A stretch of 64,000 nucleotides of DNA from Candidatus Gastranaerophilales bacterium. GTDB lineage: Bacteria; Cyanobacteriota; Vampirovibrionia; Gastranaerophilales; Gastranaerophilaceae. A program made the translations under genes and the position numbers. Each line of letters begins with the position of its first letter. Position 1 is the stretch's first letter. Positions 44,665-53,919 of this stretch are shown here, in pieces. Under the pieces are notes generated by a model. That model made no database searches and was not told the DNA's origin. It saw only the letters and a list, made by a program, of their open reading frames with translations. The stretch is from the NCBI GenBank assembly GCA_944326475.1, contig CALVEC010000012.1, forward strand, positions 1-64,000, given 5' to 3'.

Positions 44665-45996
44665 GTGGAAAATATAAAGAAGACAGAAATCCGCTATCCT
44701 TTTCTCCCCGCTCCTGTAGAAATTTATGAAAGAGAAAACGGACATAAGATAGTTTTTGCAAAAAAAGAAGGCGGTTTGGTTAACATAAGCAGCTGGGTCA
44801 AAACCGGTTCAATAAATGAAGATGATGAAATTAACGGCATATCGCATTTTCTTGAACACCTTATGTTTAAAGGTACACACAAGCATCCGGCAGGTTATTT
44901 TGACAGAACCCTCGAAGCAAAGGGCGCAATTGTAAATGCTGCTACGTGGAAAGACTATACTTACTATTATGTAACCCTCCCGAAAGGTCCGGATAATGCA
45001 TATTTCTATGAGGCAATCGAGCTGCACGGGGATATGATGATAGACCCTGTTATACCTGAAAATGAAATAGGACCTGCTTTTGAGCTTGGGGATAATACTG
45101 TTAAGGAAAAAAGAGAACGCCACGTTGTAATTGAAGAAATAAGAATGCGTCAGGATCAGCCCTGGACAAAAGTTTACAATGAAGCAAATCATAATATGTA
45201 CAAAAAACATCCGTACAAACGTGATGTTATCGGTTTTGCGGAAACTATTGCTTCTGTTCCCCGTGAAACAATTATGAATTACTATCATAAATACTACACC
45301 CCAAATAATATCACAACTATCGTAGCAGGTGATTTTGACAGTGAGGAGATACTGAAAAGGGTTGTTGAAGCCTTTGATTTTAAGGGCAGAAAAAATACCC
45401 CTAAAAACGATTTTGAGTTGGATGCCCCGGAGGCAAAATACGTTGAAAATTTTGCACATATAAATACCGGTTTTTCTATTATAGGCTGGCTCGGACCCGT
45501 TGCCTGCAGTATAAAAGAAAATATCGGACTTGAGATAGCAAATATTATTCTCGGAGAAGGTCAAAGTTCAAGACTTTACCAGAACCTTATTGAAAAAGCT
45601 GATGAACATATCTTTAATGTTGTGGCATCTGATTATTACAGCTTTAGAGACGGCGGCAACTTCTTTGTCCAGGCAAACTTCAAGCCTGAATACAAAGACA
45701 AAGCTCTTTCACAGATGAAAACTGAGGTTGAAAAGCTTGCAGAGGTTGAGGAACGGGAGTTTAAAAAAGCCGTTAAAAAACTCAAAGTCCGTTTTGCTGA
45801 AAGTGCAGAGACTGTATCTGATATTGCTGATACTATAGGGTATTACATGACAGTCTGTGACAATATCGAGCTTGTAGAAGAATACCAGAAAGAACTTGAA
45901 AATATTACTATAAGTGATTTTAAAGATATTGTAAAAAAATACCTGCCGCTTGAGCATGCGGTCGTATCAGTTTTAATGCCTGAAAAGAAGGATTAA
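44665..45996 (+). CDS. M16-family zinc peptidase, catalytic subunit
   Basis: The inverted zinc motif HFLEH (HxxEH) is at residues 61-65 (numbered from the GTG) with a downstream glutamate in VVIEEIRMRQ, and the second M16 domain follows (about 220-440), so the protein has both halves of the clam shell. The frame also opens at ATG 44644, but AGAGG sits 8 bases before the GTG at 44665, which I prefer. Members are processing or degrading peptidases, often with an inactive partner; that partner is the next gene, 5 bases downstream. There is no signal peptide, so it acts in the cytoplasm unless exported otherwise. Confidence 0.92.
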   Translation: MENIKKTEIRYPFLPAPVEIYERENGHKIVFAKKEGGLVNISSWVKTGSINEDDEINGISHFLEHLMFKGTHKHPAGYFDRTLEAKGAIVNAATWKDYTYYYVTLPKGPDNAYFYEAIELHGDMMIDPVIPENEIGPAFELGDNTVKEKRERHVVIEEIRMRQDQPWTKVYNEANHNMYKKHPYKRDVIGFAETIASVPRETIMNYYHKYYTPNNITTIVAGDFDSEEILKRVVEAFDFKGRKNTPKNDFELDAPEAKYVENFAHINTGFSIIGWLGPVACSIKENIGLEIANIILGEGQSSRLYQNLIEKADEHIFNVVASDYYSFRDGGNFFVQANFKPEYKDKALSQMKTEVEKLAEVEEREFKKAVKKLKVRFAESAETVSDIADTIGYYMTVCDNIELVEEYQKELENITISDFKDIVKKYLPLEHAVVSVLMPEKKD

Positions 45997-46001
45997 TTAA
46001 T

Positions 46002-47228
46002 ATGAAAAAAATATATTTGGAAAACAAAATACCCGTTATATTCAAAGAAAATAAAAATACACCGAGACTGGCTTTGTGCTTGTATTTGAAAATAGAAGAC
46101 CAGGAGAAAAAAGCCGGTTTGTATTCTATTTTGAACAGACTGCTTTTGCAGGGGACATCTAACCGCAGTGCAGAAGATTTGGCAAGAGAGTTGGATGAGA
46201 ATGCAATAGAGTGTTATAGCGAGATGAAACACGATTTTATCCGGTTCAAAGTTCTCTGTCTGAACGAGGATATAGAAAAAGCCCTTGAAATACTTGAAGA
46301 TATCGTGAAAAATTCTACAATGGAGGATTTTTCAAAAGAAGTTGAAAAAATGAAGGGTGAAATAGAAGCAGAACTTGACTCTCCTAAGTCTAAAGCTGCA
46401 GATGCTTTTTACAAAACATTGTTTGACGGACTTGCTTATGGACATACATATACGAAAACACTTGAAGCTGTCGGAAATATTACAAAAGAGGAGATTCAGA
46501 CGGCATATAAGAATCTGCTGGAAAAATCTCCTAAAGTAATAAGTCTTGTTGGTGATTTTGATGAAGCAGATATGATATCAAAATTAAACAAATATTTCGG
46601 AACACTTACGAATCCGCCTAAAGAAGCGAATGATGATGATTGTGCACAGCTCACGGACAATAAAACCGTGACTGTTGAGAAAAGTGATGCGTCTCAGGCT
46701 CAAATATTTCAAGGCTGGAGAGTTCCCACTATTTTTGATAAAGACTATCCGGTGCTTTTGCTTTTGAATACGATTCTAGGCTCAAGCGGTTTGTCTTCAA
46801 GACTTTTTGTTGAACTCAGAGACAAAAAAGGTTTGGCGTATGTGGTGAGAAGCAGCTATGAAGTTTATGACAAGGCTGCCGCCTTTTCTGTATATATAGC
46901 AACAGAGCCCAAAAACATAAAAACTTCACTCGACGGATTTGCATTTGAAATAAACAGAATAAAAACAACTCCGGTGGATGAAACAGAACTTGAAAATGCA
47001 AAAAATAATCTTATTGGTAAACGCCAGTTCTTTACAGAAACAAATCTGCAGCAGTCGAGCCTTTATTCTTTCTATGAGGATAAAGGACTCGGATATGATT
47101 TTGAGGAAAAACTCATTGCTGCCGTAAAAAATGTTTCTTCAAAAGATATACAAAGAGCTGCAAATGAATATCTGAAAGATCCGCATGTTTTGACAGTGCT
47201 GGCACCCGGAGAGTATCTGGAGTTTTAG
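46002..47228 (+). CDS. M16-family protein lacking zinc motif, inactive partner
   Basis: The 408 residues have the M16 fold (two halves, with the typical RDKKGLAYVVRSSYE and LNTILGSSGLSSRLF motifs in the second half), but the HxxEH position reads SILNRLLLQG, so it lacks zinc and should be the non-catalytic partner of the upstream peptidase. Such heterodimers occur in bacteria, chloroplasts and mitochondria. It lies 5 bases downstream of the catalytic gene, with GAAGGA before the ATG, and precedes the PilZ gene by 1 base. Confidence 0.9.
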   Translation: MKKIYLENKIPVIFKENKNTPRLALCLYLKIEDQEKKAGLYSILNRLLLQGTSNRSAEDLARELDENAIECYSEMKHDFIRFKVLCLNEDIEKALEILEDIVKNSTMEDFSKEVEKMKGEIEAELDSPKSKAADAFYKTLFDGLAYGHTYTKTLEAVGNITKEEIQTAYKNLLEKSPKVISLVGDFDEADMISKLNKYFGTLTNPPKEANDDDCAQLTDNKTVTVEKSDASQAQIFQGWRVPTIFDKDYPVLLLLNTILGSSGLSSRLFVELRDKKGLAYVVRSSYEVYDKAAAFSVYIATEPKNIKTSLDGFAFEINRIKTTPVDETELENAKNNLIGKRQFFTETNLQQSSLYSFYEDKGLGYDFEEKLIAAVKNVSSKDIQRAANEYLKDPHVLTVLAPGEYLEF

Positions 47229-47229
47229 T

Positions 47230-47838
47230 ATGGCGGCAATAAAAAATGGGCTTAAGGTACAAATCGAATTTGAAAGCGGATTTGGCAAAAAGACAAGAAT
47301 AGACTGTTATATTCTTGACCACGAGGATGACAGAATAGAGCTTATGTATCCTGCGTCAAAGGAGGAATTTATTCCTTATCTTTCGGAAGGCACTGAGCTT
47401 AAGGCTTTTATTTATACGTTTGGAGGTATACAGGTTCTTGATTCTATTGTTTTAAACTCACCGCTTGAGGATTTTACTATAGAGTATCACGAGGACACGC
47501 AGGTAATCCAGCGGCGAAAATATCTTCGGGTTCCGTTTAATACCGAGATATTTATTTCATTGCCTGAGGGTAATAAAAAATCTGAAACACTTGATATAAG
47601 CGGAGGCGGGATACGTTTTGCCTTCGGGCAAACACTTGAAAACCAGAAGGTTTACAACGGAAGCTTAAGACTTGAAAAATACGACTCTTTGATATTTTTC
47701 ACAGGAATTGTTTCTAAAAAAAGCTTTTTTAAACCTGATGAATATGTTATTGAGTTTACAGAAATAGATGAAAAACAGCGCGAAAAAATTATCCAAAAAT
47801 GCGTAGAAATTGACAGGATGAATAATAAGAAGGTGTAA
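47230..47838 (+). CDS. PilZ-domain protein, c-di-GMP receptor
   Basis: The 202 residues have a YcgR-type N-terminal domain (about 5-92), then the PilZ domain with RRKYLR at 95-100 (RxxxR) and DISGGG at 122-127 (D/NxSxxG), the two motifs that bind cyclic di-GMP. YcgR-like proteins slow flagella or change secretion and polysaccharide synthesis; the flagellin gene in this window fits a motility role, but this is inference. The gene starts 1 base after the M16 pair, with GGAG in the preceding gene, so it is the third gene of that operon. Confidence 0.9.
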   Translation: MAAIKNGLKVQIEFESGFGKKTRIDCYILDHEDDRIELMYPASKEEFIPYLSEGTELKAFIYTFGGIQVLDSIVLNSPLEDFTIEYHEDTQVIQRRKYLRVPFNTEIFISLPEGNKKSETLDISGGGIRFAFGQTLENQKVYNGSLRLEKYDSLIFFTGIVSKKSFFKPDEYVIEFTEIDEKQREKIIQKCVEIDRMNNKKV

Positions 47839-47880
47839 ATTTCACTGCATTATTGTGAATTTGTGATATTTAATTAAATA

Positions 47881-48894
47881 CTAAGCTCTCTCAGGAACCG
47901 CCCCATGCAAGTCATCATGGGCATCTTTCAGAACATTACCGAGTTTTATAAGTTTATCCGGCAGTTTGCAATCTCTCAAGACTCTCATTGCGTCATAGTG
48001 AGAACGTGCGGGTTTGTATGGACGTTCTTCTGTCATAGCTGAATAAATATCAGCCATTCTCAGAATTTGCGCAAGTTCATTTTTTGAATGAGGGTTATGG
48101 TGATCTCTTACTGCTTCTGCAATTTCCGGTTTGTATCCGAGTGATTTCATAAGCTCGTATCCCAGAACTGCGTGAAGGTTTACGATTTTTCTTTCGTCTT
48201 TTGAAAGAGCACCGTTTTTGTTCAAGTATTCTGCAGGAATAAGGGATTTCCCTATGTCGTGAAACGCAGCGGCAACTTCTACGGTTTTCACCTGTTCAGG
48301 GGTTAATCCCAATTTCTTTGCCAGAGCTTTTGAATATTCAACAGTGTCATTCAGGTGACCTTCTTTTATTGTTGATAAGTTTTCATAATTTATAACCAGC
48401 GGAACGCCTGCCTCGTATAAAATTTGACCAATACGCGGATTTGATGCGACAGCCGTTTTTATATCATTTTCGGATGAAAGCTGTGACAGAGCGTTCGGAC
48501 GTTTAAACCATTTTAAAAGTCTGTGAGAAAGAACTGATTTTACATTATCCTGTTCTTTAACAAACGGATTGTCTAATTCAAATTTATCTTTATCCAAAGG
48601 CGCAAGTTTTTCAGCCTCCGGTTTATACTCTACGGGTGCTTTTTGAAACATATTTGTGCAGAACAGATTTGTCTGTTTTAAAGCCGGTTTTTCTTCAGAC
48701 GATTTGAAACTGTCCGGTGTTTCAACAAACAGGTTTTTCTTTAGTTCAACACTCTCGCCAATCGAAAAATCCATTGTCGGGGTGCCAAACATCTGTATGC
48801 TGCCCTCAGCAGGATTATTAAATTTTATTTTTGTTGTATCCGAGTCCAGACGGACATCAGACACAATTCTCGGTGTCACTTTTTCTGTTGCCAA
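47881..48894 (-). CDS. HD-domain phosphohydrolase, GYP motif missing
   Basis: The 337 residues begin at TTG (AGGAA upstream). Residues 1-170 are poorly conserved. Residues about 175-310 form an HD domain: HD at 212-213 (FHDIGK), H241, H265-H266 and D282, arranged as in HD-GYP phosphodiesterases. The GYP tripeptide and the E-x-D-G before it are absent (HHNPHSKNELAQ instead of HHE-DGxGYP), so c-di-GMP hydrolysis is uncertain. It faces the PilZ gene, the only other c-di-GMP-related gene here. Another nucleotide substrate is possible. Confidence 0.8.
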   Translation of the reverse strand: MATEKVTPRIVSDVRLDSDTTKIKFNNPAEGSIQMFGTPTMDFSIGESVELKKNLFVETPDSFKSSEEKPALKQTNLFCTNMFQKAPVEYKPEAEKLAPLDKDKFELDNPFVKEQDNVKSVLSHRLLKWFKRPNALSQLSSENDIKTAVASNPRIGQILYEAGVPLVINYENLSTIKEGHLNDTVEYSKALAKKLGLTPEQVKTVEVAAAFHDIGKSLIPAEYLNKNGALSKDERKIVNLHAVLGYELMKSLGYKPEIAEAVRDHHNPHSKNELAQILRMADIYSAMTEERPYKPARSHYDAMRVLRDCKLPDKLIKLGNVLKDAHDDLHGAVPERA

Positions 48895-49005
48895 AATATA
48901 ATATTCCTATGTTTCCTTCGGTTCCTTACTTAAATAAAAAAAATTTTTGCAGACTAATTTACAAAACACGTATCTTTTTTTTACAAATTTTTACAAAACA
49001 AAGGA

Positions 49006-49067
49006 GCTCTTATCTTTAAAGAGCCACGCAGTGCCTCGATATGACTGATTAAAAAATCATATCGGGG
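49006..49067 (-). terminator. Hairpins at the 3' end of the low-complexity protein gene
   Basis: Two hairpins lie in series: CGATATGA / TCATATCG at 49037-49044 and 49057-49064, which spans the stop codon of the gene, and GCTCTT / AAGAGC at 49006-49011 and 49019-49024, which on the minus strand is followed by CTCCTTTGTTTTG. Together they may terminate or stabilise the transcript. Confidence 0.45.
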
Positions 49068-51010
49068 TAGGGAGAGACGTAGAGATCGTTAAAACCCAGA
49101 GGATTTGTGTCCGTCAGTAACGGATTGTACATATAGGGCATTTGGTAATTCTGTTGAGAGGCAGTTTGCTGTGATTGTTCGGAAGCTTGCTGCTGCGGCT
49201 GTGTTTCGGGTTGAGTCTGTGCCGGCTGTTCTTGAGCTGTTTGGGCTGCGGCTTCTTCGGCTTGCTGCTGCTGAGCAAGTAATTCCTGATTGTAAGCTTC
49301 AATTGCTGCCTGATAATCAGCAAGTGCTGTGTTTTCTTCTATCGAATTGTTGTTTAAGCTTCCGGTTATTCCTGCTGTTAATGCTTTTTCATATCCCGGC
49401 ATATTTTTATATGCATTAAGTATATTTGTTTTTAAAAGGGCTGCTTTAGCTATTGCAGCTTTTGTTTTATTTTGTGTAATGAGCTTTTCAATATTACCTT
49501 TGTGTCTGTTTAATTTAGCCAATTCTATAGCTTTTTCCGCATCAGACATTGCTCCGTTTTCAACATCGTTGATTTTTTTGTTTAATTTTTCAAGAGCTGC
49601 TTCTAATTTTGTATTTTTAGCTTTTGCATTATTTATTATATCGAGCTGTTCAGCAGCTTTATTGAGTTTCTTTGTCTCGTTAAGTCTGCGTTTCTCCGCA
49701 TTAAGCTGCTTTTTGTAAACCGCTTTTCTTGCCGGTGAAGCATCTTTCATTGCCGTTTCTATGTCTTTAATGTTGCTTTCAATTTTTTCTACAGCTGCTT
49801 TTCTTGCTTCTGCTGCAGCTTTTTGCGGGTTAACGTGACGGTTTTGCCGATTAGTTGCCTGCAAGCCGCTTTCTTCCGGAGCTGCACCTATTTTTGCTTT
49901 TTCTGCTTTGATTCTGTTTATATCCCTGTATATCTTTTCAAGACGGGCTGTTTTTTGTTTTATCTCAAGTTTTAATGCTTCAGTCTCAGGTTTTGCCTTA
50001 AGTTCTGATATTTCTTTGGCAAGTTTATTTGCTTTTTTGTTTAGTTTTGCTGTGTCTTTATCATAAGCTTTTCCAAGTGCTTCTTTTGTCGTTTTCGGGG
50101 CGGATTTTACAGAGAATGTTTCTTTAGCCGCATTAGCTACTTTTGTTCCTGCATTAGTCCATGTTTCAGCTTTAACAAGCGGTGCCAGTGTTTCTTTCGG
50201 ATTGGTTGCCAGTGTTTTTACTCCGTCTTTTACCACTGAAAAACTATCTGCTGTTGCTTTTACGCTTCCGGTTAATCCTTTGCTTGCCGGTACCGGTTTT
50301 CCTGCCGCTTTCAGTGCACCTTTTGCACCTGCCGCAGAGAGACCGATAGAGAGTGTGCCTGCTCCGATGTCTTGCCAGGCGGCTTCGGCTTCCGCATCTG
50401 TTTTTGCTGTAGCTGCTTTATATGCGCCTTTGGCTGTTTGGAAGGCACCCATTGCCGCACCGGCAGCTACAAGGAACGGAGCTGCTGCGCCGCCGGTTGC
50501 AACTGTTAAAGCTGCGGCTGCGCCTGCTACAGCGACAGTTGTTAATGTACGTTTTAGACTAAAGCCCTTTTCGTCGCAGAAAAGACCTTTCGCCATATTT
50601 AACATTCCTTTTCCAAAATTTTTCAACTTTCTTTTCCAGCCTATTTTCCCGTCATCAGCGTCAAGTTCCGGTTGTTGCGCTTGTTGCTGTTGTTGAGACT
50701 GAGTTTGAGCCGGCTGTTGTTGGATTTGTTGCCGGGGTTGTGCTGCTTGTTCAGTTGCCTGTGATGCAGCCGGTGTCTGTGATTGTTGCGCTGCAGGTCT
50801 TTCCTGACTCTGGGGCGCGGTATTTTGCTGTCGTGCACTTTGTGCTGACGGCTGCGGGAACAAATTCATGTATTTTGACCATAATTCTGCATTAGCTTTG
50901 CTTTGGCTTGCCCAAAGTCCCATCATCTGGTACAAGTTGTTAAAATTGTACATGTCGTAGTTCATTGTCGGCATTGTCGAAAATGACGGCATTCCGAACG
51001 GATAAGACAT
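49049..51010 (-). CDS. Large Gln/Ala/Lys-rich protein with coiled coil, unknown
   Basis: The 653 residues have no family I recognise. Residues 1-55 are Met/Asn/Tyr-rich; 55-120 and about 580-625 are runs of Gln, Ala and Pro; about 120-230 contain a Gly/Ala-rich hydrophobic block (TVAVAGAAAALTVATGG) that could span or associate with membrane; about 300-520 are charged heptad-like helices (coiled coil). No signal peptide. GGGGACAG precedes the ATG. It might be a structural or surface-associated protein, which I cannot show. Confidence 0.72.
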   Translation of the reverse strand: MSYPFGMPSFSTMPTMNYDMYNFNNLYQMMGLWASQSKANAELWSKYMNLFPQPSAQSARQQNTAPQSQERPAAQQSQTPAASQATEQAAQPRQQIQQQPAQTQSQQQQQAQQPELDADDGKIGWKRKLKNFGKGMLNMAKGLFCDEKGFSLKRTLTTVAVAGAAAALTVATGGAAAPFLVAAGAAMGAFQTAKGAYKAATAKTDAEAEAAWQDIGAGTLSIGLSAAGAKGALKAAGKPVPASKGLTGSVKATADSFSVVKDGVKTLATNPKETLAPLVKAETWTNAGTKVANAAKETFSVKSAPKTTKEALGKAYDKDTAKLNKKANKLAKEISELKAKPETEALKLEIKQKTARLEKIYRDINRIKAEKAKIGAAPEESGLQATNRQNRHVNPQKAAAEARKAAVEKIESNIKDIETAMKDASPARKAVYKKQLNAEKRRLNETKKLNKAAEQLDIINNAKAKNTKLEAALEKLNKKINDVENGAMSDAEKAIELAKLNRHKGNIEKLITQNKTKAAIAKAALLKTNILNAYKNMPGYEKALTAGITGSLNNNSIEENTALADYQAAIEAYNQELLAQQQQAEEAAAQTAQEQPAQTQPETQPQQQASEQSQQTASQQNYQMPYMYNPLLTDTNPLGFNDLYVSPYPDMIF

Positions 51011-51153
51011 AGCTGTCCCCTTTCCCCGTAGTAAAATATTAATATCCTAAATTCCTTATCTTTATAAAAACATTGCGTCTGCAGTAATTTACTCACAAAC
51101 TGCGATTTTCGATATTTGATATATATTGAATATTTATCATTCGTAACATTACT

Positions 51154-52041
51154 TTACGATGTCCACAATTCTGATAAGTCCTGAATGTATGGTGTAATAT
51201 CTATATTAATATCGGAAAAACGGTTTATTTCTCTGTCGGAGAGTTCTGTTGATATGTTGTTTGTTGCAATCAGTATGACATTTGTTATGTCAATAACCCG
51301 TTTGTTAAGCCCGAAAAATGCTTTATAGTAGACGTAGTCAGAGGTATTGCCTTTAAAAACAAATGTCTTTTTGAAATTTTTTGCATAAATTTTTTCTAAA
51401 TCTCTGATGAAAGTGTTTTCAGGGTGTTTAAAATCAGGACTTGCACAAAGGTTTGAGACGAAAATGCCGCTTGGGGAAAGACATTTATTTACCTGTGTAA
51501 AATATTCTTCACTCAAAAAGCGTTCGTCTATTCCGTCATCTGAGGCAACATCAGCTATAATGAGGTCATATTTTTTCTTTGATTCTCTTAAAAACACTAT
51601 TCCGTCCTGGAGTGAAAAATATGTGTTTGGGCGGTTTTTATAGTCGAAAAATTTTTCGGCGATATATCTGATATTTTCTTCAATATCGACGACATCAAAT
51701 CTTTTTATATCGTTGTAAAGTTTATTTAAATCGTTTACCAGCTTGCCGGTTCCAAAGCCGATAAGGAGTGCATTTTTGACATTTTTGTTCATTAAAAAAG
51801 GAATGGTAAAATAGTTGAGGTATGGCAGATTCCCTTTGTATACAGGGGTGTTTATAAATCCCGCCTGATAGGTGTCTTTGTAATGCAAAAAGCGTCCGAT
51901 TTCATTTTCCACGACTTTTACATTGTGAAAAATACTGTGTTTTTCGTATAGAATTTTGTCATCAAAGGTTTTGCTGTTTATTATATTAAGCAGCTTTTCA
52001 TCAGGTTCATGTATTTGCAGTTCTTCAGGTATTATTGTCAT
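51154..52041 (-). CDS. Spermidine-synthase-like methyltransferase-fold protein
   Basis: The 295 residues show the aminopropyltransferase-like fold: LLIGFGTGKLVNDL (motif I, near residues 89-102), FDVVDIEENI (near 112-121), YDLIIADVASDDGIDERFLS (about 158-177). The GGGDG motif of true spermidine synthases reads GFGTG, and the active-site D-S-T-D type motif reads DVASDD, so substrate and activity are uncertain; many proteins of this type do not make spermidine. No ribosome binding site is seen at 52041. It is divergent from ksgA with a 39-base gap. Confidence 0.75.
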   Translation of the reverse strand: MTIIPEELQIHEPDEKLLNIINSKTFDDKILYEKHSIFHNVKVVENEIGRFLHYKDTYQAGFINTPVYKGNLPYLNYFTIPFLMNKNVKNALLIGFGTGKLVNDLNKLYNDIKRFDVVDIEENIRYIAEKFFDYKNRPNTYFSLQDGIVFLRESKKKYDLIIADVASDDGIDERFLSEEYFTQVNKCLSPSGIFVSNLCASPDFKHPENTFIRDLEKIYAKNFKKTFVFKGNTSDYVYYKAFFGLNKRVIDITNVILIATNNISTELSDREINRFSDINIDITPYIQDLSELWTS

Positions 52042-52080
52042 TTATCGCGTTTCAAGTTTGTTTATTGTATAAATTATAAT

Positions 52081-52929
52081 ATGAACTATTTTTTGAGAGC
52101 AAAACAATTTAGAACAAAAAAACGTCTTGGGCAAAACTTTCTTATTGATGAAAGCGTGATAAATCGTATTCTTGAGGAAGTTTCTCCGGATGACACCGTA
52201 ATGGAAATTGGTGCGGGTGCGGGTTTTGTAACAGAAAGGCTTGTAGAAAAAGCCCAAAAAGTTTATGCTGTTGAGATTGATGAGGATGCGATTTCTGTCT
52301 TAAGGAAAATCGATGCGAAAAATTTGAACATAATACACAACGATATTTTAAAAACGAATCTAAAAGACCTTGAGGACACGACTTTTAAGATTGTTGCAAA
52401 TATTCCTTATTACATAACCAGCCCTATACTGGTGCATTTGCTCGGTGAAATCGATGATACAAATAATGAAAACAGAAACAGAATTTCTGAGATAATTCTT
52501 ATGGTACAGTATGAAGTGGCTCAAAGACTTGTAGCAAATGAAAGTTCACAGGGAAAACAGTACGGTCTTTTATCAATTTTGACGCAGTTTTATGCTGACG
52601 CTGAAATTATAAAAAAAGTTCCTGCACGTTCATTCTACCCGGCTCCTAAAGTTGATTCAGCGCTTGTTAAAATTAAGATAAGAAAAGAGCCGTTAATAAA
52701 AAATGCGGATTTGACCTTTTTAAAAAGAGTGACAAAAGCTTGTTTTGCAACTCGCCGGAAAAATCTCAAAAACTCTCTTTTAAACGGCGGTTTTGTAAAA
52801 GATGTAGTTGTTGAAACGCTGAATAATCTTAATCTGTCAGAAAATACCCGGGGTGAAACACTCTCAATACAAGAATTAGCTGCACTTTCAGAGGAGTTGA
52901 AAAGAAATTATGAAAAGAATCAGGGTTAA
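52081..52929 (+). CDS. ksgA: 16S rRNA dimethyladenosine transferase
   Basis: Dimethylates A1518 and A1519 of 16S rRNA. RLGQNFLID (about residues 13-21), the SAM motif EIGAGAGFVTE and the catalytic NIPYYI are all present in 282 residues. The frame opens at 52009, but the ATG at 52081 gives the usual N-terminus. TATAAA (52068-52073) lies 7 bases upstream and no Shine-Dalgarno site is visible, so this mRNA may also be leaderless. The end overlaps ispE by 20 bases, a common pairing. Confidence 0.95.
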   Translation: MNYFLRAKQFRTKKRLGQNFLIDESVINRILEEVSPDDTVMEIGAGAGFVTERLVEKAQKVYAVEIDEDAISVLRKIDAKNLNIIHNDILKTNLKDLEDTTFKIVANIPYYITSPILVHLLGEIDDTNNENRNRISEIILMVQYEVAQRLVANESSQGKQYGLLSILTQFYADAEIIKKVPARSFYPAPKVDSALVKIKIRKEPLIKNADLTFLKRVTKACFATRRKNLKNSLLNGGFVKDVVVETLNNLNLSENTRGETLSIQELAALSEELKRNYEKNQG

Positions 52930-53758
52930 AACACCGGCTAAAATAAATTTGACTCTGGAGGTTTTGGGGAAAAGGGCTGACGGGTTTCATAATATAAAAA
53001 GTATTATGCAGGCAATAAGTCTCTACGACTATCTTGATGTTGAAGTTGATGACTCTGACAGCACAGAAATAATTTTGAGCGGGTCTTCCGACCAGATTCC
53101 TTATGATGAAAAAAATCTTGTTTGGAAAGCAACACAAAAATTTCTGCAAAAAACAGGTATTAAGGATAAGAAAATAACCGTATTTATTGAAAAAAATATA
53201 CCGGTAGAAGCAGGACTCGCAGGAGGCAGTACAAACGCTGCCGGCATGTTTTTTGCGCTGAACGAGCTTTTTGAGTCACAACTTTCCGTTGCTGAAATGA
53301 ATGAACTTTGTGCTTCTCTCGGGTCTGATTTGAACTTCTGTCTTTCAGGCGGAACGGCTCTTTGTACAGGACGCGGGGAAAAAATAGAGCGTCTGCCGTC
53401 TCCCGAGCTTCAGGTATCTTTGATAAAGCCTCTCAGTTTTGGGATTTCGGCAAAAGAAGCATATACAAAATTCAGCCTTTTAAAAGATAAATCTGTGCCG
53501 GATAATACGGATGAACTTGCTGAACTTTTGCGAATCGGAAAATTTAATAAAAATCTTTTATACAATTCACTGGAAATTGCTGTGATAGACGATTATCCGG
53601 AATTGCAGAGAATAAAATCAGAGATATCCGGTAGTATGATGTCAGGCTCCGGACCTACGTTTTTTGTGCTTGAACAATCAGCTAAAATGCCCGACACTGA
53701 TAACTTTTTGTTTATAGATGGACTGAAAACCATTCCTGATGGGGTCAAGATTTGTTAA
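52910..53758 (+). CDS. ispE: 4-diphosphocytidyl-2-C-methyl-D-erythritol kinase
   Basis: Fourth step of the MEP isoprenoid pathway: phosphorylates CDP-methylerythritol. GHMP-kinase motifs are present: KTPAKINLTLEVLGKRADGFH at the N-terminus, PVEAGLAGGSTNAAG (about residues 94-108) and SGSGPTFFV near the end. Length of 282 residues is normal. GAGGAG precedes its ATG within ksgA. It is followed by a terminator. Confidence 0.95.
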   Translation: MKRIRVKTPAKINLTLEVLGKRADGFHNIKSIMQAISLYDYLDVEVDDSDSTEIILSGSSDQIPYDEKNLVWKATQKFLQKTGIKDKKITVFIEKNIPVEAGLAGGSTNAAGMFFALNELFESQLSVAEMNELCASLGSDLNFCLSGGTALCTGRGEKIERLPSPELQVSLIKPLSFGISAKEAYTKFSLLKDKSVPDNTDELAELLRIGKFNKNLLYNSLEIAVIDDYPELQRIKSEISGSMMSGSGPTFFVLEQSAKMPDTDNFLFIDGLKTIPDGVKIC

Positions 53759-53791
53759 AGAAGAATAATTTATCTCAGCTAATAACTAAAA

Positions 53792-53814
53792 AAGAGGCTT
53801 TAAACAAGCCTCTT
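53792..53814 (+). terminator. Terminator hairpin after ispE
   Basis: A perfect 9-base stem AAGAGGCTT / AAGCCTCTT with a 5-base loop. The T tract is poor, so termination may be partial. Confidence 0.65.
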
Positions 53815-53876
53815 GATTAAATGGTGGTGCTTGTAGTTTGCTCAGCATTATTCTCTCTTTGAGTATACGCAAAAAG

Positions 53877-53885
53877 TGTTATAAT
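53877..53885 (+). promoter_or_regulatory. Extended -10 box of the large nuclease-like gene
   Basis: TGTTATAAT matches TGnTATAAT exactly. RNA would begin near 53892, about 28 bases before the ATG at 53920. No Shine-Dalgarno sequence is apparent. Confidence 0.55.
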
Positions 53886-53919
53886 AAAGTAGATTATTAG
53901 TATATTAGTTTTTAAATAG

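Noticed and set aside
44809-45564. A 251-codon open frame on the minus strand
   Set aside because: It lies wholly inside the M16 peptidase gene, opposite its conserved HFLEH region, and shows the Phe/Ile-rich composition of an antisense frame.
50202-50696. A 164-codon plus-strand Ala-rich frame
   Set aside because: Antisense to the Gly/Ala-rich block of the low-complexity protein gene, whose own frame has a ribosome binding site and continuous coding character.
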